Of a stretch of 36,317 nt of DNA, positions 32,688 through 36,317 are shown in pieces. A model generated the notes under the pieces. The model was not told where the DNA came from, made no database searches, and was given only the letters and a program-made list of their open reading frames with translations. Source of the DNA: Albibeggiatoa sp964388965 (GTDB taxonomy: Bacteria > Pseudomonadota > Gammaproteobacteria > Beggiatoales > Beggiatoaceae). A program made the position numbers and the translations under genes. Position 1 is the stretch's first letter. Each line of letters starts with the position of its first letter. The stretch is taken from the NCBI GenBank assembly GCA_964388965.1, contig CAYMCP010000036.1, forward strand, positions 1-36,317, read 5' to 3'.

Positions 32688-34397
32688 TTAAATTTGTGGT
32701 GCAATATTCAACAAACGCAGTACTGGTTTCATCGTTTCTGCGAAAACAGGCGCAGCTACATCCCCACCGTAGTATTGACCTGTTTTCGGATTATTAATTA
32801 AAATTGCCATAACGAGTTGTGGTTGTTGTGCGGGCACTAAACCGACGAATAACGCAAAATAAGCATTATCATCATACCCGCCATTTTTAGCAGGTTTGCG
32901 TACTGTACCCGTTTTACCCGCAACTCGAAACCCAGTAATTTGGGCTTTTTTACCCGTCCCATCAGTAACGACACCTTCCAGCATTGCTACAACTTGTTGT
33001 GCTGTTTGCGGTTTCATAATCGCTACGCTAGATTTAACCATTTGATTATCCAGTATAAAATGCACTGATGGTAAACGTCCTTGATTACCTAAAGCGGCAT
33101 AAGCACGAGCTAATTGCAACAGGGTCGTATTCATACCATAACCGTAAGACAAGGTTGCTTGCTCAACTTCTTGCCAGTGACTAAAATGTGTTAATTTGCC
33201 TTGTGCTTCACCGGGAAAGCCGCTATTAGACAAACTACCAAAACCTAAATCAGAGAAAAATTGCCATACTAACTTTTTAGGTAAAGATAATGCAATTTTA
33301 CTTGCACCTACATTACTTGATTTTTTCAGAATCGTCGCTAAATTAATTGCACCGTAATTGCGTGCATCTCGAATCTTATAATTACCAAAGATTATTACCC
33401 CAGGTTCAGTTTGTACGAGAGTATTTAGATTATATTTGCCACTTTCTAAACCTAATGCAATAGTAAAAGGTTTAATCGTCGAACCTGCTTCAAATACGTC
33501 AGTCATAGCGCGGTTGCGGTATAAACCACCGTCACGATTTGCCCAATCATTAGGATTATGTGCAGGTTGATTAACCATCGCTAATACTTCACCGGTTTGC
33601 ACTTTCAAAATTACCACCGAACCAGAATCTGCGTGATGTTGTTGTACTGCGGTTTTTAAAGCGCGATAGGCAACATATTGCACCCGTCGGTCTAAAGTGA
33701 GGCGAATATCCTGCCCGGCAACAGGTAACGATAAACTGCGTATGTCAACAATTTTACCATCTCGACCTTGTAACACCTCTTTAGAGCCTGAAATACCTGT
33801 TAATTCAGCATCTAATGCCAATTCTAAACCTTCTTGTCCTTTGTCCTCAATATCGGTAAAGCCTAACACATGCACAGTATTTTCAGCGGCGGGATAATAA
33901 CGGCGGTATTCCCGTTGACTGAATACACCTTTTAAACCTAATGCTAAAATATGCTCTGCTTCTTGAGGGGAAATATGGCGTTTAATGTAGACAAAATCAC
34001 GTTGTATTCGCGTTTTTAATACATCGTTTATTTTTTTAAATGGTATTTTTAATTCTTGTGTAAATACGAATAGTTGTTGCGGAGAATTTTGTAACAATTG
34101 CTTTGGATTGACCCAAATTGAATCTACTGGTGTACTGACTGCCAGAGGTTCGCCACGTCTATCTAATAACATGCCACGATGCGCTAATAACGTGATGGTA
34201 CGGACATGACGCGCTTCACCTTGATGTTTTAAAAATTCTTTGTGCGTGACTTGTAAATCAATTGCACGCCACGTTAGTACCACAATAATTAGCACGAAAA
34301 TAAACAACATCCATTGACGGCGTGGCCAAAATAAAATTTTTGTTTCAGTAGGTGGTTCGATTGTACGTGCTCGCATCGAAGGATTACGCAAGTTCAT
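32688..34397 (-). CDS. ftsI: septal peptidoglycan transpeptidase FtsI (PBP3)
   Basis: Class B penicillin-binding protein that cross-links septal peptidoglycan with FtsW. 569 residues: short cytosolic tail, membrane helix (about 31-48), dimerisation/pedestal domain, then the transpeptidase with SxxK Ser306-Lys309 in EAGSTIKPF, SxN as Ser360-Ser361-Asn362 in KKSSNVG, and KTGT at 495-498 in AGKTGTVRK. RGMLLDRRGEPLAVS (74-88) is typical of PBP3. Its ATG overlaps the ftsL stop by 4 bp. murE, which normally follows, is not here. Confidence 0.97.
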   Translation of the reverse strand: MNLRNPSMRARTIEPPTETKILFWPRRQWMLFIFVLIIVVLTWRAIDLQVTHKEFLKHQGEARHVRTITLLAHRGMLLDRRGEPLAVSTPVDSIWVNPKQLLQNSPQQLFVFTQELKIPFKKINDVLKTRIQRDFVYIKRHISPQEAEHILALGLKGVFSQREYRRYYPAAENTVHVLGFTDIEDKGQEGLELALDAELTGISGSKEVLQGRDGKIVDIRSLSLPVAGQDIRLTLDRRVQYVAYRALKTAVQQHHADSGSVVILKVQTGEVLAMVNQPAHNPNDWANRDGGLYRNRAMTDVFEAGSTIKPFTIALGLESGKYNLNTLVQTEPGVIIFGNYKIRDARNYGAINLATILKKSSNVGASKIALSLPKKLVWQFFSDLGFGSLSNSGFPGEAQGKLTHFSHWQEVEQATLSYGYGMNTTLLQLARAYAALGNQGRLPSVHFILDNQMVKSSVAIMKPQTAQQVVAMLEGVVTDGTGKKAQITGFRVAGKTGTVRKPAKNGGYDDNAYFALFVGLVPAQQPQLVMAILINNPKTGQYYGGDVAAPVFAETMKPVLRLLNIAPQI

Positions 34398-34654
34398 GGT
34401 TGAATCATCATAATTTTATATGGTTCGTGCATTTTCAGTTTTTGCTTGGCAAGATGTTCAATTCGCGCTTGTTGTGTCAACGTACTATGCTCTAAGCGCA
34501 ATTGTCGCCATTGCTCATTCAATGAGTCATGCTGTTGGGATAAAGTCTGAATTTGCATAAAAATTAAATGATTCTGATGACGTGTATGAATTAATGTCAA
34601 TGCAGAAATAAAAATCAGGACTAGTAGGATAAATAAAAACAGCTTAATGAACAT
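34394..34654 (-). CDS. ftsL: cell division protein FtsL
   Basis: A bitopic divisome protein, 86 residues: one membrane helix at the N-terminus (about 5-21), then a periplasmic coiled coil (about 25-75) with heptad leucines that pairs with FtsB and FtsQ. The C-terminus LAKQKLKMHEPYKIMMIQP matches the FtsL end (a K-L-x-M-x-x-P pattern). Placement immediately before ftsI, with a 4-bp overlap, is decisive since FtsL sequences diverge strongly. Confidence 0.88.
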   Translation of the reverse strand: MFIKLFLFILLVLIFISALTLIHTRHQNHLIFMQIQTLSQQHDSLNEQWRQLRLEHSTLTQQARIEHLAKQKLKMHEPYKIMMIQP

Positions 34655-34656
34655 AT

Positions 34657-34881
34657 TTATAATTTGGTTTCATGGTCTGATTTTTCGACGCTTTTAAATA
34701 ATTCAAAAAAACCTTGTTTGTGTAAAAACCACGCCACTGTAATCAATAATCCACCATAAATTAAGATCGTAATTAACATCCAAAATAGCCAAATAATACG
34801 AGTTGTAATCATGTAAGCCAAATATAACGCAATGAGTAGTAAAATCACATAGCTAATATACCGTAAAATATTTAAATTCAT
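34657..34881 (-). CDS. small two-helix membrane protein upstream of ftsL
   Basis: 74 residues from ATG 34881 (MNLNILRYISYVILLLIALY). Two membrane segments (about 7-25 and 29-49) and a polar tail ending VEKSDHETKL, probably cytosolic. I do not recognise the family. It lies 2 bp before ftsL, where most proteobacteria have rsmH, and must be cotranscribed with ftsL-ftsI. A six-codon longer form from ATG 34899 exists, but only ATG 34881 has a ribosome site (AAGG, 7 nt). A division-linked role is inferred only from position. Confidence 0.65.
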   Translation of the reverse strand: MNLNILRYISYVILLLIALYLAYMITTRIIWLFWMLITILIYGGLLITVAWFLHKQGFFELFKSVEKSDHETKL

Positions 34882-34916
34882 TCTAAACCTTGCCAACATT
34901 ACTAATGTGGACGGGT

Positions 34917-34925
34917 ATTATAGCA
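34917..34925 (-). promoter_or_regulatory. extended -10 promoter of the ftsL-ftsI operon
   Basis: Minus strand TGCTATAAT (34925-34917) is a perfect extended -10 (TGnTATAAT). No good -35 is seen, as is usual with extended -10 promoters. Transcription would start near 34910, 28 nt before ATG 34881. Confidence 0.6.
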
Positions 34926-35140
34926 TCTTAAAATGATTAGTTGTTGTTTAACCGTTTCACCAAAAAGTAGCAACCTTTTTTCAAAGAGAAGTATGTGTAT
35001 CTCCCGTTTTGTTGAACTTGGAAAGTTAGTGCAGATTTCTTTGTGTGTCCATATTATGATAGATTTTATCTAGTTCAAAATTTAATGATTGTGAGTTGGT
35101 AGCCGCAAAACATTGATTAAAACACGCTTGTAGGTGTTAC

Positions 35141-35860
35141 CTAAATTTTAAGCCACATTAAAAATTCTTTATTACCCTTACCGCCCAATACTGGGGATTC
35201 AACCACATCATTTATCATTAAATTTAATGTTGTTGCACACTGTTGCACCTTGTCTAATGCAAATTGATGTTCTTTTTCGTCCTTAACGATTCCTTTTTTA
35301 CCCAAACCCTGTTGACCTACCTCAAATTGTGGTTTGACTAAGGCAATAATATTCGCTGAAGATTGGAGAAAAGTTATTAATTCAGGTAAAACTAAAGTTA
35401 AAGAAATAAATGATACGTCAACACAACAAAAATCTATTAATTCTCCTACCACATCACGATTGAATTGGCGGATATTCGTCCCTTCTAAATTAATTACCCG
35501 TGCATCCATTTTTAATTTTTCAACAAGTTGACCATGCCCAACATCTATTGCATACACTCTTTTTGCGCCGTAGTGTAACAATACATCAGTAAAACCACCG
35601 GTTGACGCGCCGACATCTAAACAAATCTTTGGTTTAGGTAAATTCCAATTTTTAAAAGCGTGTTCTAACTTCAAACCGCCACGCGAAACCCATTGTAAAG
35701 TCTCTCCATGGATTTCGACGAGCGTTGTTTCAGAAAAATCTTTGCTCGCTTTGGTTACGCACTTGCCATTGATCCATACTTGATTTTGGTTAATTAATTC
35801 TTGAGCACGTTGGCGTGAATGAGCAAGTTTTTGAAATTGAAGTAATTTATCGAGTCGCAT
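35141..35860 (-). CDS. tlyA: TlyA-family rRNA 2'-O-methyltransferase (S4 + FtsJ)
   Basis: 239 residues from ATG 35860 (MRLDKLLQFQKLAHSRQRAQ). Residues 1-60 are an S4 RNA-binding domain (RLDKLLQFQKLAHSRQRAQE, then VWINGK). The rest is an FtsJ-like SAM methyltransferase: SRGGLKLEHAF, ICLDVGASTGGFTDVLLHYG (SAM loop), VYAIDVGHGQL, CVDVSFISL, and IALVKPQFEVG with the catalytic Lys of the K-D-K-E set. In relatives it 2'-O-methylates 16S and 23S rRNA cytidines; some members were described as haemolysins. The longest ORF would begin at 35983, but its first 41 codons are translated mobile element (35882-36022), so I reject that start. No ribosome site precedes ATG 35860. Confidence 0.92.
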   Translation of the reverse strand: MRLDKLLQFQKLAHSRQRAQELINQNQVWINGKCVTKASKDFSETTLVEIHGETLQWVSRGGLKLEHAFKNWNLPKPKICLDVGASTGGFTDVLLHYGAKRVYAIDVGHGQLVEKLKMDARVINLEGTNIRQFNRDVVGELIDFCCVDVSFISLTLVLPELITFLQSSANIIALVKPQFEVGQQGLGKKGIVKDEKEHQFALDKVQQCATTLNLMINDVVESPVLGGKGNKEFLMWLKI

Positions 35861-35881
35861 TTTTAAATAAAATATAAGTGG

Positions 35882-36022
35882 TAGGAGTGACGCAGTTAAG
35901 GTGTTAATCAATTTCCTCGTCCCAATGGTCTCCGTTGGGATGCAGCCGGGACGCTCTGCGTCCTGATTGATTGTGAGTTGCAAATATAGAGTAAAATTTT
36001 CGTGTGAACTGCATAACTCCTA
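35882..36022. mobile_element. MITE-like element, copy 2 (141 bp, 6-bp TSD AAGTGG)
   Basis: It begins TAGGAGTGACGCAGTT (35882-35897) and ends AACTGCATAACTCCTA (36007-36022), 14 of 16 matches as inverse complements. It is flanked by perfect 6-bp direct repeats AAGTGG at 35876-35881 and 36023-36028. The interior has two palindromes: TCCCAA/TTGGGA (35920-35940) and GGACGC-TCT-GCGTCC (35949-35963). Same terminal sequence as copy 1 at 6461-6649. Inserted 22 bp upstream of the tlyA start codon. Confidence 0.85.
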
Positions 36023-36202
36023 AAGTGGGTAATTTCGGCTTTATCATCCTGTAAATAGCCGGTTCGCTCCCAGCTTTCCGCTCCGCTATGGAGTTATGGC
36101 ATACTCTGACAGAGAACTTTCACCCCGCTGATGAATCGCCCTCATGGACGCATGAGTACAAATTTTAATTTGCGCGAAAGATACTTGCAAAATTTATTTT
36201 AT
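36023..36202. repeat. repeat-rich spacer between two MITE-like elements
   Basis: No gene with a ribosome site or recognisable product on either strand. It contains the AT-rich pair seen at 25046-25084: CAAATTTTAATTTGCGC (36159-36175) and TGCAAAATTTATTTTATT (36186-36203). The part 36060-36150 has higher GC than its surroundings; I do not recognise it. Confidence 0.4.
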
Positions 36203-36317
36203 TAGGCGTTACGCAGTTAAATGTATTCCTCGTTATTCCTCGTCCTAATGGTCTCCGTTGGGAGCTGAAAACTCCGAAAAAGTCTATTGAGGTTATAATG
36301 TGTGTTGCAAAGACAGA
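36203..36317. mobile_element. MITE-like element, copy 3, left part (runs off window)
   Basis: TAGGCGTTACGCAGTT (36203-36218) matches the family terminus at 15 of 16 positions. The interior repeats the copy 2 palindrome: 36243-36263 equals 35920-35940 except for one base. No right terminus appears before the window ends, so the copy is either truncated or completed beyond 36317. If complete, a TTTTAT duplication would be expected at its far side. Confidence 0.6.

Overview
The window looks like chromosome of an AT-rich gammaproteobacterium, most likely a Thiotrichales/Beggiatoaceae-type sulfur bacterium. The evidence is a Pseudomonas-like order of the rpsB-to-lpxA cluster, a class GN sortase, a giant Ig-repeat lipoprotein, and intergenic palindromic repeats of a kind I associate with large sulfur bacteria. 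The order-level placement is inference; the gammaproteobacterial outer-membrane gene set is read directly.

Layout. 1-6.2 kb: a window-edge PD-(D/E)XK (Rpn-type) nuclease/transposase fragment, then a 1,932-residue lipoprotein built of about 17 bacterial Ig-like repeats, both on the minus strand. 6.2-6.7 kb: repeat-rich spacer holding a MITE-like element. 6.7-15.4 kb: acetyl-CoA acetyltransferase (+), membrane pyrophosphatase (-), rsmG (-), a DUF1318 lipoprotein (+), a feoA-feoA-feoB iron operon (-) with promoter and Fur box, and a protein that fuses two J-like modules lacking HPD to an RDD membrane domain (-). 15.4-16.6 kb: decayed IS5-type transposase and poor sequence. 16.6-18.1 kb: class GN sortase (+) convergent with a proline-rich exported protein (-).

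18.4-31.6 kb is one long minus-strand cluster, transcribed rpsB, tsf, pyrH, frr, uppS, cdsA, dxr, rseP, bamA, skp, lpxD, fabZ, lpxA. It joins translation (S2, EF-Ts, ribosome recycling), UMP kinase, isoprenoid and phospholipid precursors, and outer-membrane assembly and lipid A synthesis. lpxB does not follow lpxA. 31.9-34.9 kb: yggS (+), then a small membrane protein, ftsL and ftsI (-), a fragment of the division/cell-wall (dcw) cluster without rsmH or murE beside it. 35.1-36.3 kb: a TlyA-type rRNA methyltransferase and a repeat-rich end.

The strongest unexpected observation is a family of short non-autonomous mobile elements. Two complete copies (6461-6649 and 35882-36022) have 16-bp terminal inverted repeats (consensus TAGGAGTTACGCAGTT), palindromic interiors, and perfect 6-bp target-site duplications (ACAATC and AAGTGG). 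Each sits 22-30 bp upstream of a start codon. A third copy begins at 36203 and runs off the window. One copy produces a false 41-residue N-terminal extension of tlyA if the longest ORF is taken. I found no phage, CRISPR array, tRNA or rRNA gene.
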